Positions 9,254 to 17,565 of a stretch of 64,000 nt of DNA are shown here, piece by piece. Position 1 is the stretch's first letter. The number at the start of each line of letters is the position of its first letter. The stretch lies in contig NZ_JALKFS010000005.1 in NCBI RefSeq assembly GCF_023051145.1, positions 4,791,733 through 4,855,732 on the forward strand, written 5' to 3'. A program made the translations under genes and the position numbers. The notes beneath the pieces are model-generated. The model had not been told where the DNA came from and searched no databases. It worked only from the letters and a program-made list of their open reading frames with translations. This DNA comes from Williamsia sp. DF01-3. GTDB taxonomy: Bacteria > Actinomycetota > Actinomycetes > Mycobacteriales > Mycobacteriaceae.

Positions 9254-10279
9254 GTGACACCCTCTCCGCCCGCCTCCCGCCCGCACTTCACCTCCATGCC
9301 GGATCTGGCGTTGCGTGCCCTCGGCGGAGCGGTGATCTGGGCCAACGACGATCTGTTCGCCGAAGCCCAGAACCTGATCAAGACCCCAGCGGCCGAGTAC
9401 CAGCCCGCAACATTTGGTCACAAAGGTCAGGTCTACGACGGTTGGGAAACCCGGCGGCGTCGCGAAGACGGCGTCGACCAGGCCATCGTCCGGCTCGGAG
9501 TTCCCGGCGTGATCTACGGCGTCGTCGTGGACACATCGTGGTTCGTGGGAAATTACCCGCCTTACATCTCTGTGGAAGCTGCTGCGGTGGAAGGCATTCC
9601 GACCGCACTGGAGCTGGTCGAAGAGACCGAGTGGACAACGATCGTCGACCGCGTCGAGGTCAACGGCGACACCCGCAACCCGTTCCGCGTGGACGCCAAG
9701 GAACGGTTCACCCACGTGCGGCTCTCTATCTATCCCGACGGAGGAGTTGCCCGTTTCCGCGTACACGGACGCGGTATCCCCGATCCGAAGTTCCTGTCGT
9801 ACGGGCACTTCGACCTCGCGGCGCTGGAGAACGGCGGCATGATCACCTCGTGCTCCAACATGTTCTACGGATCGCCGAACAACCTGCTGATGCCGGGTCG
9901 TGCCCGCACCATGGGTGAAGGATGGGAGACCTCACGTCGCCGCGATTCCGGAAACGACTGGGTGCAGGTGAAATTGGCGGGTGAGGCCACCGTCGGTCTG
10001 ACCGAACTCGACACCAGCTACTTCCTCGGCAACGCCCCGGGGTCGGCGATGATCCGTGGTCGCTACGGCGAGAACGGCGAGTGGTTCGACCTCGTTCCGC
10101 GGACTCCACTGCAACCCGACACCCGGCACCGCTTCCTCGTCGACGTGGACCGACCGCTCACCGAAGCACGCATGGACATCTACCCCGACGGCGGGATGGC
10201 CAGGCTCCGACTCTTCGGTCAACTGACGGACAGTGCGCGAGAACAGATCGTCCACCGCTGGGAACACGGCGAAAGCTGA
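9254..10279 (+). CDS. alc: Allantoicase
   Basis: Hydrolyses allantoate to ureidoglycolate and urea in purine (uric acid) degradation. The 341-residue product consists of two tandem, similar domains as in known allantoicases: LPDLALRALGG-like start, DGWETRRRREDGVDQAIVRLG in repeat one and EGWETSRRRDSGNDWVQVKL in repeat two, each followed by a DTSxFxGN segment (VDTSWFVGNYP, LDTSYFLGNAP) and YPDGG(V/M)ARFR/LRLF. GTG 9254 is chosen as the start because it begins just before the conserved domain; an upstream ATG at 8984 would run through the marR promoter. No other uricolytic genes lie within the window. Confidence 0.93.
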   Translation: MTPSPPASRPHFTSMPDLALRALGGAVIWANDDLFAEAQNLIKTPAAEYQPATFGHKGQVYDGWETRRRREDGVDQAIVRLGVPGVIYGVVVDTSWFVGNYPPYISVEAAAVEGIPTALELVEETEWTTIVDRVEVNGDTRNPFRVDAKERFTHVRLSIYPDGGVARFRVHGRGIPDPKFLSYGHFDLAALENGGMITSCSNMFYGSPNNLLMPGRARTMGEGWETSRRRDSGNDWVQVKLAGEATVGLTELDTSYFLGNAPGSAMIRGRYGENGEWFDLVPRTPLQPDTRHRFLVDVDRPLTEARMDIYPDGGMARLRLFGQLTDSAREQIVHRWEHGES

Positions 10280-10315
10280 CGCACCCGTACGGCTTTCGCG
10301 GGAGCGTACGACCGG

Positions 10316-10834
10316 TCAGGCCGCGACGGACCTCTTGGTCAGTTGCGGCAACACCTGGTCGGCGATCAATGTAGCGCTGCTCCGGCCGGCGTCCACCGAG
10401 TCGTCGGCCGATCCTGCGGCGGAATCGATGGGCCGGAGGATCACCGCATCGGCGACCTCGGCGGTGTAGATGTCGAGGATCAGCGTCAACAGACCATTGG
10501 CCGTTCCGACGTAGCGCACGGTGTCCCCGAACCTCGACTCACCGAGTCGCAACAGTTTTGCTCGTGCGGTCGCGGCATCGTCGGCGATCAGCACATCGAC
10601 CTCGAGAGCGACAACAAGATCGGCGGGCTCATTGCCCAGGCTGGTCCACGCCGCTCGCATCTGCGTTCTTTCCCGGATCCCACCACGCAGTTCTTGCTGG
10701 CGGATCCGGCGGATCACCCCTGCATGCGCGTCGCGCGGACGAGGACCACTCCAGGCGATGGGATTGTCGTCGCCGTCGATGGCGACGAGTAGTTCTGGCC
10801 GGTTGCGTGGTGCACCGACAGCTTCAAATGTCAT
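10316..10834 (-). CDS. Small protein resembling the C-terminal part of luciferase-like monooxygenases
   Basis: A 172-residue protein starting at ATG 10834, which overlaps the previous gene's stop (ATGA). The C-terminal half (RYVGTANGLLTLILDIY, then VADAVILRPI) resembles the end of the TIM-barrel flavin-dependent luciferase-like monooxygenase family, with SALxxR-like arginine-rich text near the start. A whole enzyme would be about twice this size, so this is a trimmed domain, and flavin binding is doubtful. It is translationally coupled to the degenerate class-V-aminotransferase-like gene upstream, so the two probably act together. Family assignment is tentative. Confidence 0.6.
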   Translation of the reverse strand: MTFEAVGAPRNRPELLVAIDGDDNPIAWSGPRPRDAHAGVIRRIRQQELRGGIRERTQMRAAWTSLGNEPADLVVALEVDVLIADDAATARAKLLRLGESRFGDTVRYVGTANGLLTLILDIYTAEVADAVILRPIDSAAGSADDSVDAGRSSATLIADQVLPQLTKRSVAA

Positions 10835-11658
10835 GACTTCTCCTGCTCGAACACCACATCTGCCAGTGAATCCAATTGCTGCGCAACGTCGTACCGACCG
10901 GTCTCGAAACCCCAGCGAAGTGCGAACGGCGCCTCGCGTCCTGCCACCGCGATCGAGGCGATGCCCACACGATCGGCAACGTCGGCCCACAGTCGGAGCC
11001 GCCGGGTGCCGGGCAACCGTTGCAGCGCCTCGTCGAGAGTGTCCGACAACGCCTGTTCGTGCAGCCCGATCCACTCGAAACCCAGGCCCGCGACCTCGTC
11101 GCAACCCTGCGCGAACTCGCTCAGCGCAGACGGCTCCGCGTCGACACCGATGACATCGCGCAGCCAATCCGGCCGACCGACGACGGCGGCGGGCCCGTGG
11201 CCTGCCAGTTGCCGTCCGGTGAACACGACGTAGTCGATGCCGTGGCTGGTCATGTTGATCACCCGTCGGGCCGCGAGTTCGCTTGCGTCCACGAGGAGCC
11301 GGGCCCCATGGCGATGGGCCACCGCAGCGAGCTTCGACAGCGGCAGTACCTCACCGGTGGACGGGGCGACGCCCGGAACGATCAGCAGAGCCGCAGGCCG
11401 GACGGAGAGCTCGCGGTCCAGGGCGGCAAGGGTGGTGGTGAGATCCACCTGCGCGGCAACGACCCTGTCGCCGGCGTCGCCCCCGGTCCGACGGTGTCCG
11501 AGACCGGCCGTCAGGTCGAGCACCACGGACTGTCCTGGTGCCGTGTCGACCATCTTCCGCACCGCGTCATCCGCATCGGAGGCGAGCACGAGGGTGTCAC
11601 CGGAACGGGCGTGGACGAACTCGGCCAGAACCGTGTGCGGGTCGCGCGTGGAGGCCAT
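10831..11658 (-). CDS. Degenerate class V aminotransferase / cysteine desulfurase-like protein
   Basis: A PLP fold-type I look-alike of 276 residues (start ATG 11658; an in-frame ATG at 11724 would add 22 residues without family similarity). The order of elements matches SufS/class V enzymes: VVLDLTAGLG, the large-domain strand LLVDASELAARRV (Asp expected to bind the PLP pyridine nitrogen), then DYVVFTGRQLAGHGPAAVVG, the place where the family has SGHK(L/M)xGP. The PLP Lys is replaced by Gln here and the protein is about 100 residues shorter than active enzymes. It therefore probably lacks ordinary PLP chemistry. Coupled to the next gene by ATGA. Confidence 0.7.
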   Translation of the reverse strand: MASTRDPHTVLAEFVHARSGDTLVLASDADDAVRKMVDTAPGQSVVLDLTAGLGHRRTGGDAGDRVVAAQVDLTTTLAALDRELSVRPAALLIVPGVAPSTGEVLPLSKLAAVAHRHGARLLVDASELAARRVINMTSHGIDYVVFTGRQLAGHGPAAVVGRPDWLRDVIGVDAEPSALSEFAQGCDEVAGLGFEWIGLHEQALSDTLDEALQRLPGTRRLRLWADVADRVGIASIAVAGREAPFALRWGFETGRYDVAQQLDSLADVVFEQEKS

Positions 11659-11780
11659 GGCCGGGCACGTTTCCTTTCCGAGCGAGAGGTGAGAACTGGT
11701 GGGCGAAGCGGGTCGGCCCTCCATGTCAACAACGATGTCGCCGGAATAATTGCCGTGTCAAATAAAACCCCGGGTGAATG

Positions 11781-12464
11781 TTATTCGGCGCTGGTGGAGC
11801 CTATTTCGGAGTTGTCGCGCTGACGCCACCAGCGGAATGCGAAGTACCCGAGAACCACCACAGCCGCCGCGAACCCCAGGTACAGCAGCAAGGTGGCCCC
11901 GATGGTCTCGCCGACGGCGTATCCGGTCACCCCGACAACCACCACCCACACGACACCGCCCAGGACGTTCGCGAAAAGGTACTGCTTGGTGGGCATCTGA
12001 CTCATCCCGGCCACAAACGGCGTCACCGTGCGGACGTAACCGATCCAGCGTGCCCCGATCACCGCCACCACACCCCCGTTGCGGATCAGCTCCTCGGCGC
12101 GGTTCCAGCGCTCCTCACCGATCCACGAGCCCAGTCTGGAGTGGGTTATCCGTTCCCCTGATCGTCGACCCAGCATGTACCCGGTCCAGTCGCCGAGCAC
12201 CGCGGCGAGGCAGGCACCGGTGATCAGCCAGCCGATGTTCGTCGGACCGATGGCGGCAGCGACGGCACCCGCCAGCAGAACGGTCTCACCTGGGAGGATC
12301 AGGCCGATCAGCGCGGCGGCCTCTCCGTAGATGACCCCCCACACAACGAGATACACGGCCCAGGGCGGAGTGGACTCGACAACCGAGATGACCCAGTCGA
12401 CCAATGAGGAAAGGATGTCTCCACCCTCCGATCCGAAGAAGGCACCGGGGCCGGCGCCGTGCAA
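11781..12464 (-). CDS. DedA-family membrane protein
   Basis: Polytopic inner-membrane protein of the DedA/VTT superfamily, proposed to flip undecaprenyl or other lipids. The family motif region is visible: LPGETVLLAGAVAAA, GDWTGYMLGRRSGER, and the paired conserved-arginine stretch ARWIGYVRTVTPFVAGMSQM. Four to five hydrophobic segments are predicted by eye. The 227-residue reading uses a TTG at 12464; a TTG at about 12410 with GGAGA before it is an alternative start. It lies 8 nt after metZ on the same strand. Confidence 0.85.
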   Translation of the reverse strand: MHGAGPGAFFGSEGGDILSSLVDWVISVVESTPPWAVYLVVWGVIYGEAAALIGLILPGETVLLAGAVAAAIGPTNIGWLITGACLAAVLGDWTGYMLGRRSGERITHSRLGSWIGEERWNRAEELIRNGGVVAVIGARWIGYVRTVTPFVAGMSQMPTKQYLFANVLGGVVWVVVVGVTGYAVGETIGATLLLYLGFAAAVVVLGYFAFRWWRQRDNSEIGSTSAE

Positions 12465-12472
12465 TGACGCCG

Positions 12473-13681
12473 CTAGAGCGCCTGGTCCATGTCGTGCAGC
12501 AGGTCGTCGACACCTTCGAGTCCCACCGACAGTCTGACCACGGAGTCCGACAGTCCGATCGCGGCGCGCCCTTCGGGGCCCATCGCCCGGTGAGTCGTGG
12601 TGGCGGGATGGGTGATCAGCGACTTCGAGTCGCCGAGGTTGTTGGAGATGTCGATGATCTTCAGCCCGTCGAGCACCTCGAACGCCCTTGCCTTACCCGA
12701 CGCCGACCCGCGGTCGGCCAACTCGAAGGTGAGGACCGTACCGCCGCCAGACATCTGACGGGTGGCCAGGTCGTACTGCGGATGCGACTGCAGGAACGGG
12801 TATTTGACCCACGCGACGCGCGGATCCTCCTGCAGGAACTCGGCGATCCGGAGCGCAGAGGCCACCGAGTGGTCCACCCTCAGCCGCATCGTCTCGAGTC
12901 CTTTGAGAAGAGTCCATGCATTGAACGGGCTGAGCGCGGGCCCGGTGTGCCGCATCAGGGTCTGCACCGGACCGTCGATGTACTCGGCGTCACCGAGGAC
13001 GGCTCCGCCCATCACCCGGCCCTGACCGTCGATGTGCTTGGTGCCCGAATAGACGATCACGTCGGCGCCGAGATCGAGCCCCTTCTGCAGCAGCGGTGTG
13101 GCGAAGACGTTGTCCAGCACCACCTTTGCGCCAGCCGCATGGGCGAGCTCGCACACCTTCTCGACATCGACGAGCGTCTGCATCGGATTCGACGGGGTCT
13201 CGAAGAACACGGCGGTCGTCGGTGTCGAGAGCGCTTGTTCCCACTGTTCGAGGTCTTCGCCGTCGACGAAGACGGTCTCCACACCCCAGCGCGGCAAGAT
13301 CTCGTTGCAGACCACGAAGCAGGATCCGAACAGACTCCGTGCTGCCACCAGCCTGTCACCGGCCTTGAGCAGCGCACCGAGAGCGACGAACACAGCGGCC
13401 ATTCCACTGGCGGTGGCAAAGCATGCTTCGGCACCTTCGAGCAGTCGGAGGCGTTCCTGGAACATCGCGACGGTCGGATTCCCGTAGCGCGAGTACACAA
13501 ACCGTTTATCCTCGCCGGTGAAGGCGCGCTCAGCGGCAGCAGCCGACGAGTAGACGTAGCCCGAGGTGAGGTACATCGCCTCGGACGTCTCCTCGAACCC
13601 CGAGCGGTCGAGACCACCGCGAACCGCGAGCGTATCCGGCGACACCCCGTCGGGCAGTTCGCTGATCACATGTTCCTCCAT
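12473..13681 (-). CDS. metZ: O-succinylhomoserine sulfhydrylase
   Basis: PLP enzyme of methionine synthesis that makes homocysteine from O-succinylhomoserine and sulfide. The 402-residue product is a full-length Cys/Met-metabolism PLP protein: YSRYGNPTVAMFQERLRLLEG, VLDNVFATPLLQKGLDLGAD, and the PLP-lysine segment YSGTKHIDGQGRVMGG. The neighbouring rhodanese gene matches the M. tuberculosis pair Rv0390–Rv0391 and supports MetZ rather than cystathionine gamma-synthase. No SAM riboswitch is apparent in the 34-bp gap upstream. Confidence 0.95.
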   Translation of the reverse strand: MEEHVISELPDGVSPDTLAVRGGLDRSGFEETSEAMYLTSGYVYSSAAAAERAFTGEDKRFVYSRYGNPTVAMFQERLRLLEGAEACFATASGMAAVFVALGALLKAGDRLVAARSLFGSCFVVCNEILPRWGVETVFVDGEDLEQWEQALSTPTTAVFFETPSNPMQTLVDVEKVCELAHAAGAKVVLDNVFATPLLQKGLDLGADVIVYSGTKHIDGQGRVMGGAVLGDAEYIDGPVQTLMRHTGPALSPFNAWTLLKGLETMRLRVDHSVASALRIAEFLQEDPRVAWVKYPFLQSHPQYDLATRQMSGGGTVLTFELADRGSASGKARAFEVLDGLKIIDISNNLGDSKSLITHPATTTHRAMGPEGRAAIGLSDSVVRLSVGLEGVDDLLHDMDQAL

Positions 13682-13715
13682 GGCAGATGAGCACCCCGGC
13701 CGGTGAGCCGGTTCC

Positions 13716-14135
13716 TCAGGATTGGCGCCAGGGCAGCCCCAGCGCCTTCCAACCTACGGCCCCGCGATGACCGGCCGAATCGAGGCCGCCTTCGAATCCG
13801 TCGGACACGTTGTACGCCTCTGAGACCCCATCAGCAGTGGCGGCCTCTGCGGCACCGATCGACCGCTGACCGGAACGGCAGAGGAACACCACCGGCTGGT
13901 CGTCGGCGACGCCGGCCTCGCGCAGCTGGCCGACGAAATCCGGATTGCGTTGTCCGTCAGGAAATGTGACCCACTCGATCAGCACGGTCTGCTTGCCCAG
14001 CTCGGTGAGGTCGGGAATGCCGACGTAACTCCATTCGGCCTTGGTCCGCACGTCCACCAGCACAGCGTCGGGGTTTTCCGACAGAATCGTCCACGCCTGC
14101 TCCGGCGTGATGTCTCCTGCGTAGCTCACGAGCAC
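13716..14135 (-). CDS. Rhodanese-like sulfurtransferase
   Basis: A single-domain 139-residue rhodanese with the active-site loop CRSGQRS (FLCRSGQRSIGAAE) and N-terminal DVRTKAEW signature. It probably handles sulfane sulfur for the adjacent metZ, and the two genes are neighbours in mycobacteria (Rv0390). Its start lies within the last codons of the upstream membrane-protein gene, a 10-bp overlap. It ends WRQS. Confidence 0.92.
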   Translation of the reverse strand: MLVSYAGDITPEQAWTILSENPDAVLVDVRTKAEWSYVGIPDLTELGKQTVLIEWVTFPDGQRNPDFVGQLREAGVADDQPVVFLCRSGQRSIGAAEAATADGVSEAYNVSDGFEGGLDSAGHRGAVGWKALGLPWRQS

Positions 14136-14614
14136 ACCTTCCAGTCGCCTTCTTCGTTCACCAGCACCACCCCGGTGATCTGGGTCTCGGCCCTCTCCTT
14201 GCGAGACCAGTGCACATTCGCGGTTGCGCGGTTGCCGTTGACAACCGTCTCGGAGATGTCATCGATCTCGATGGCCCCGTCTGCGTCGCGGGCGTCGGAG
14301 TTCTCGATGGTGAACTCGTCCTCGGTCGGGAAGTCGACCGACGAAAGGTCCGCAGTACAGGTGGCGGCGCGGAAGTTCGCATAGTTGACGGCGTTCTTCG
14401 CGGTGTAGTGGTCGTTGATGGAGCGGGCCACCTTGGCCTCTTCGGTGAGCCGTTCGTCCGCCGGGCGCACCACGTAGGTGACGGCGATGGTGCCGAGCGT
14501 CAGTACGACGATCACCACCGCGATGAGAAACGGCCACATGGTCCGGCGTTCGTCATCGCTCGGCGGCCCCGACTTACCACCTTCACCGGACGTCCCGGCG
14601 TTCCTTGATGCCAT
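14126..14614 (-). CDS. Single-pass membrane protein with extracytoplasmic Rv0361-like domain
   Basis: 162 residues from ATG 14614; the frame is open further upstream but that part lies across the iron-responsive promoter. The protein has a short, charged cytoplasmic N-terminus, one transmembrane helix (MWPFLIAVVIVVLTLGTIAVTYVV), and an exposed domain of about 100 residues that ends VVLVNEEGDWKVCS. The closing pattern (…GxWKVC) is the same as that of the large protein at 39948–41759, so the two are paralogues of the Rv0361 type (NTF2/DUF4878-like). Two Cys residues (AATC, KVC) may form a disulfide. Function unknown. Confidence 0.8.
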   Translation of the reverse strand: MASRNAGTSGEGGKSGPPSDDERRTMWPFLIAVVIVVLTLGTIAVTYVVRPADERLTEEAKVARSINDHYTAKNAVNYANFRAATCTADLSSVDFPTEDEFTIENSDARDADGAIEIDDISETVVNGNRATANVHWSRKERAETQITGVVLVNEEGDWKVCS

Positions 14615-14676
14615 GGTCGCGAGCTTATAACCCGCATTTGCCGGATGCCGCGCCGCCGTGAGACGCTGATCCGGAT

Positions 14677-14695
14677 ATTGGTGAGCCAATCCTAA
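14677..14695. promoter_or_regulatory. IdeR/DtxR-like iron box upstream of siderophore-binding lipoprotein
   Basis: On the minus strand TTAGGATTGGCTCACCAAT matches 14 of 19 positions of the mycobacterial IdeR consensus TWAGGTWAGSCTWACCTWA. It sits 63 bp before the binding-protein start, where an iron-dependent repressor would block transcription. It also lies 63 bp before the divergent membrane-protein gene. Confidence 0.6.
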
Positions 14696-14757
14696 CTTGA
14701 TCGACGCCGTCGGGGGCGAACTCGACCTCTGGATTGCCGGACGTAAGGACAAGAAAA

Positions 14758-15789
14758 GTGCGTATCAAGACAGCCCGGTTGTCGCGCGGATTCACCCGCA
14801 CGGCCGTCGCCACGGTGGCAGTTGCCGCCCTGGTGGGAACAGCGGCATGCTCGGCTCCCGATGAAGACAGTGACAGCTCAGGTGCTTCGGTCTCCGCAGA
14901 AGCCGGCGCCCTGCCAGTCACCATCACCCACAACCTCGGCGAGACCACCATCGAGACCGAGCCCAAGCGCATCGCGACGCTCGGCCCCGGCGATTCAGAC
15001 ATCCTGCTGGCCCTCGGCATCATGCCGACCACCATCGTGCCGTTCGGCGATTCGACCGGTAAGAACGCGGTCGCGCCGTGGAATGAGAAGTACATCGCCG
15101 AGAACACCCCCGAGATCCTCGGACTGGCCGCACAGGACCTGAACGGTGAGATCCCCAAGGCACTGGCCACCAACCCCGACATGATCGTCGCGGTGAACAA
15201 CGCGGTCACCCAAGAGCAGTACGACAACCTCAAGAAGGTCGCACCCACCCTCGTACGCGAAGCGCAGTACCAGGACTGGCTGATCCCCTGGGCCGCATCC
15301 ACCGCCGAGATCGGCAAGGCAGTCGGCATGCCCGAGAAGACCCAGGAACTGATCGACCAGACCAACCAGAAGTTCGAGGACGCCAAGGCGCAGTACCCGA
15401 ACATGGTCGGCAAGAAGTCGGCCGTGATCATCGCCGGCACCGACGGCTCCATCTCCATCTACGGCCCCGGTGACGGTCGCGGCCAGATGCTGACCAACCT
15501 CGGACAGGTGTTCCCCAAGGAACTCGAGCAGCTCGTGACCAGCGGCTTCTACGGAACCATCTCGAACGAGAACCTCAACCTGCTCAACAACCTCGACCAG
15601 GTCGTGGCCATCGACTGGGAGGGCTCCAACGAGCGGATGAAGACGAACCCGGTCTTCAACAACCTCGACATCGTCAAGCGCGGGGGCGTCATCTACCTCG
15701 ACCAGCAGACCGGAACCGCGATGTCGGTGCCGACCGTGCTGACCATCCCCTGGGCTGTCGACCAGATCGCCCCGCAGCTCGGCAAATAG
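14758..15789 (+). CDS. Iron-siderophore ABC transporter substrate-binding lipoprotein
   Basis: Extracytoplasmic receptor of the FepB/FhuD (helical-backbone) class that delivers ferric siderophore to a FecCD permease. Starts at GTG 14758; the 343-residue product has a basic N-terminus, hydrophobic stretch and lipidation Cys (VAALVGTAACSAPDED). The mature protein has the family's RIATLGPGDSDILLALGI strand and ends with a helix-rich lobe. No permease adjoins it; the candidates are the FecCD pair at 19180–21307, whose promoter carries a similar IdeR box. Terminated by the hairpin at 15860–15907. Confidence 0.92.
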   Translation: MRIKTARLSRGFTRTAVATVAVAALVGTAACSAPDEDSDSSGASVSAEAGALPVTITHNLGETTIETEPKRIATLGPGDSDILLALGIMPTTIVPFGDSTGKNAVAPWNEKYIAENTPEILGLAAQDLNGEIPKALATNPDMIVAVNNAVTQEQYDNLKKVAPTLVREAQYQDWLIPWAASTAEIGKAVGMPEKTQELIDQTNQKFEDAKAQYPNMVGKKSAVIIAGTDGSISIYGPGDGRGQMLTNLGQVFPKELEQLVTSGFYGTISNENLNLLNNLDQVVAIDWEGSNERMKTNPVFNNLDIVKRGGVIYLDQQTGTAMSVPTVLTIPWAVDQIAPQLGK

Positions 15790-15794
15790 GCGCT

Positions 15795-15860
15795 GCTGGA
15801 CTCGGCACGACCCGAGGTCACAGCTCCGCTGGACCCAGCACAACCCGAGGTCACAGCTCC
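15795..15860. repeat. 33-bp tandem direct repeat, two copies plus a partial third
   Basis: Two adjacent 33-nt units (15795–15827 and 15828–15860) share GCTGGAC at the left and ACCCGAGGTCACAGCTCC at the right and differ at about four positions. A third unit starts at 15861 (GCTGGACCTGG) and passes directly into the left arm of the following terminator. Noncoding. Confidence 0.85.
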
Positions 15861-15907
15861 GCTGGACCTGGTCTGGGATGAGGTTTTTGTTCCGGCCAGG
15901 TCCAGCG
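15860..15907 (+). terminator. Terminator after the siderophore-binding protein gene
   Basis: CGCTGGACCTGG (15860–15871) pairs perfectly with CCAGGTCCAGCG (15896–15907), a 12-bp stem; the loop contains TTTTTG. It lies about 70 nt after the stop and before fprA, so it separates the iron lipoprotein gene from fprA. Confidence 0.7.
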
Positions 15908-16004
15908 CCTACCGTGGTGGGCAGACTGTCCACAACGCCAGCACCAGGCAGGTCGCCCGGCTTTCGGCAGCGACCCCAACAGAACGAGAAAGACACTCCG
16001 ACTC

Positions 16005-17393
16005 ATGAGCGATCAGAACCGTCCGCTTCGCGTGGCCATCGTCGGTGCCGGTCCGGCCGGCATCTATGCCGCTGATGCCCTGATGAAGTCGGAGAAGGCC
16101 AAAGACCGTGGTGTCTCGATCGATCTGTTCGAGCGGATGCCGGCACCGTTCGGCCTGATCCGCTACGGCGTGGCACCGGATCATCCGCGCATCAAGGGCA
16201 TCATCACCGCGCTGCACAAGGTGCTGGACAAGCCGCAGATCCGGTTGATCGGCAACGTCAACTACGGCAGCGACATCGCCCTCGAAGACTTGCAGCAGAT
16301 GTACGACGCTGTCATCTTCTCCACCGGTGCCACCGACGACCGGGCGATGAACCTGCCCGGCATCGACCTCGACGGCTCCTACGGCGCCGCTCAATTCGTG
16401 GCCTGGTACGACGGACATCCCGACTTCCCACGCACCTGGCCTCTCGAGGCCGAGAAGGTCGCGGTGATCGGTGTCGGCAACGTCGCCCTGGACGTGGCGC
16501 GCGTGCTGGCCAAGACCGGCGACGAACTGCTGCCCACCGAGATCCCCGCCAACGTCTACGAGGGCCTCAAGAACAACAAGGCCACCGAGGTCCACGTGTT
16601 CGGACGCCGCGGACCGGCTCAGGCCAAGTTCACCCCGCTCGAGCTCAAAGAGCTCGACCACTCGCCCACCATCGACGTGATCGTCAATCCCGAGGACATC
16701 GACTACGACGAGGGTTCCACCGTCGCCCGTCGGTCGTCGAAGATCACCGATCAGGTCGCGACGATCATCGAGCAGTACGCGATCCGCGACCCCAAGGGCC
16801 GCCCGCACAAGCTGTTCCTGCATTTCTTCGAGTCGCCCGTGGAAATCCTGGGCGACGACGGCAAGGTCGTCGGTCTGCGCACCGAACGGACCGAGCTCGA
16901 CGGCACCGGCAACGTCAAGGGCACCGGCAACTTCACCGACTGGGAACTGGGTGCGGTCTACCGGGCCGTGGGCTACCTCTCGGACAACCTGCCGCAGATC
17001 CCGTTCGACGACCAGGCCGGCGTCATCCCCAACGAAGCGGGCCGCATCTTCAACGACGGCGCCCACATGACCGGCATGTACACCACCGGCTGGATCAAGC
17101 GCGGACCCGTCGGCCTCATCGGCCACACCAAGGGCGACGCCAACGAGACCGTCGACTGCCTGCTCGACGACATGCACGAGGGCAAGCTCCTCGAACCGGC
17201 CGAGCCCGGCGAGGACGCGATCATCAAGTACCTCGAGGACAAGAGCGTCGCCTTCACCACCTGGGACGGCTGGTACCGGCTCGACGAGCACGAACGCGCA
17301 CTCGGAGCCGCCGAGGGCCGCGAACGCGTGAAGGTCGTCGAACGCGAAGACATGCTCGCAGCCTCTGAGCCCGACAAGGTCAACAGGGCCTGA
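16005..17393 (+). CDS. fprA: Ferredoxin/adrenodoxin-type NADP+ reductase
   Basis: FAD flavoprotein that passes electrons from NADPH to ferredoxin, similar to mitochondrial adrenodoxin reductase and mycobacterial FprA. The 462-residue product has the FAD dinucleotide motif VAIVGAGPAGIYAADAL at residues 10–26, the family segment APFGLIRYGVAPDHP, the NADP motif VAVIGVGNVALDVARVL near 155, and the C-terminal GWIKRGPVGLIGHTKGDANET. Its position after the iron-uptake lipoprotein hints at a role in reducing released iron or in redox supply, but a terminator lies between the two. Confidence 0.95.
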   Translation: MSDQNRPLRVAIVGAGPAGIYAADALMKSEKAKDRGVSIDLFERMPAPFGLIRYGVAPDHPRIKGIITALHKVLDKPQIRLIGNVNYGSDIALEDLQQMYDAVIFSTGATDDRAMNLPGIDLDGSYGAAQFVAWYDGHPDFPRTWPLEAEKVAVIGVGNVALDVARVLAKTGDELLPTEIPANVYEGLKNNKATEVHVFGRRGPAQAKFTPLELKELDHSPTIDVIVNPEDIDYDEGSTVARRSSKITDQVATIIEQYAIRDPKGRPHKLFLHFFESPVEILGDDGKVVGLRTERTELDGTGNVKGTGNFTDWELGAVYRAVGYLSDNLPQIPFDDQAGVIPNEAGRIFNDGAHMTGMYTTGWIKRGPVGLIGHTKGDANETVDCLLDDMHEGKLLEPAEPGEDAIIKYLEDKSVAFTTWDGWYRLDEHERALGAAEGRERVKVVEREDMLAASEPDKVNRA

Positions 17394-17410
17394 CGCTGGG
17401 TTGGGTCGCG

Positions 17411-17470
17411 GAAGCTCGGTCTGTAGACAGAGCTTCTGCCGGTTCGGTGAGCGGCCGAAACTGGCCGCTC
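17411..17470. terminator. Two successive hairpins between fprA and the convergent merR gene
   Basis: GAAGCTC…GAGCTTC (17411–17436) with an inner GTCT/AGAC stem, then GAGCGGCC-GAAACT-GGCCGCTC (17449–17470), a perfect 8-bp stem. They lie between converging gene ends (17393 and 17566) and suit a bidirectional terminator. Confidence 0.7.
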
Positions 17471-17565
17471 GCGAAACTCGCCAACGCTCGGCCTACGAAC
17501 CGCGCATCCGCCGGTTATCCGAGCGACCGGGATGGCCAGCGCACCAACCTCGCAGAGCCAACCCC

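Noticed and set aside
12410-13715. SAM riboswitch controlling metZ
   Set aside because: Only 34 bp separates metZ from the rhodanese gene and no SAM-type fold is visible there.
15909-17291. Long minus-strand ORF opposite fprA (460 codons)
   Set aside because: Codon-bias shadow of fprA in high-GC DNA; the translation has no domain and no ribosome site.
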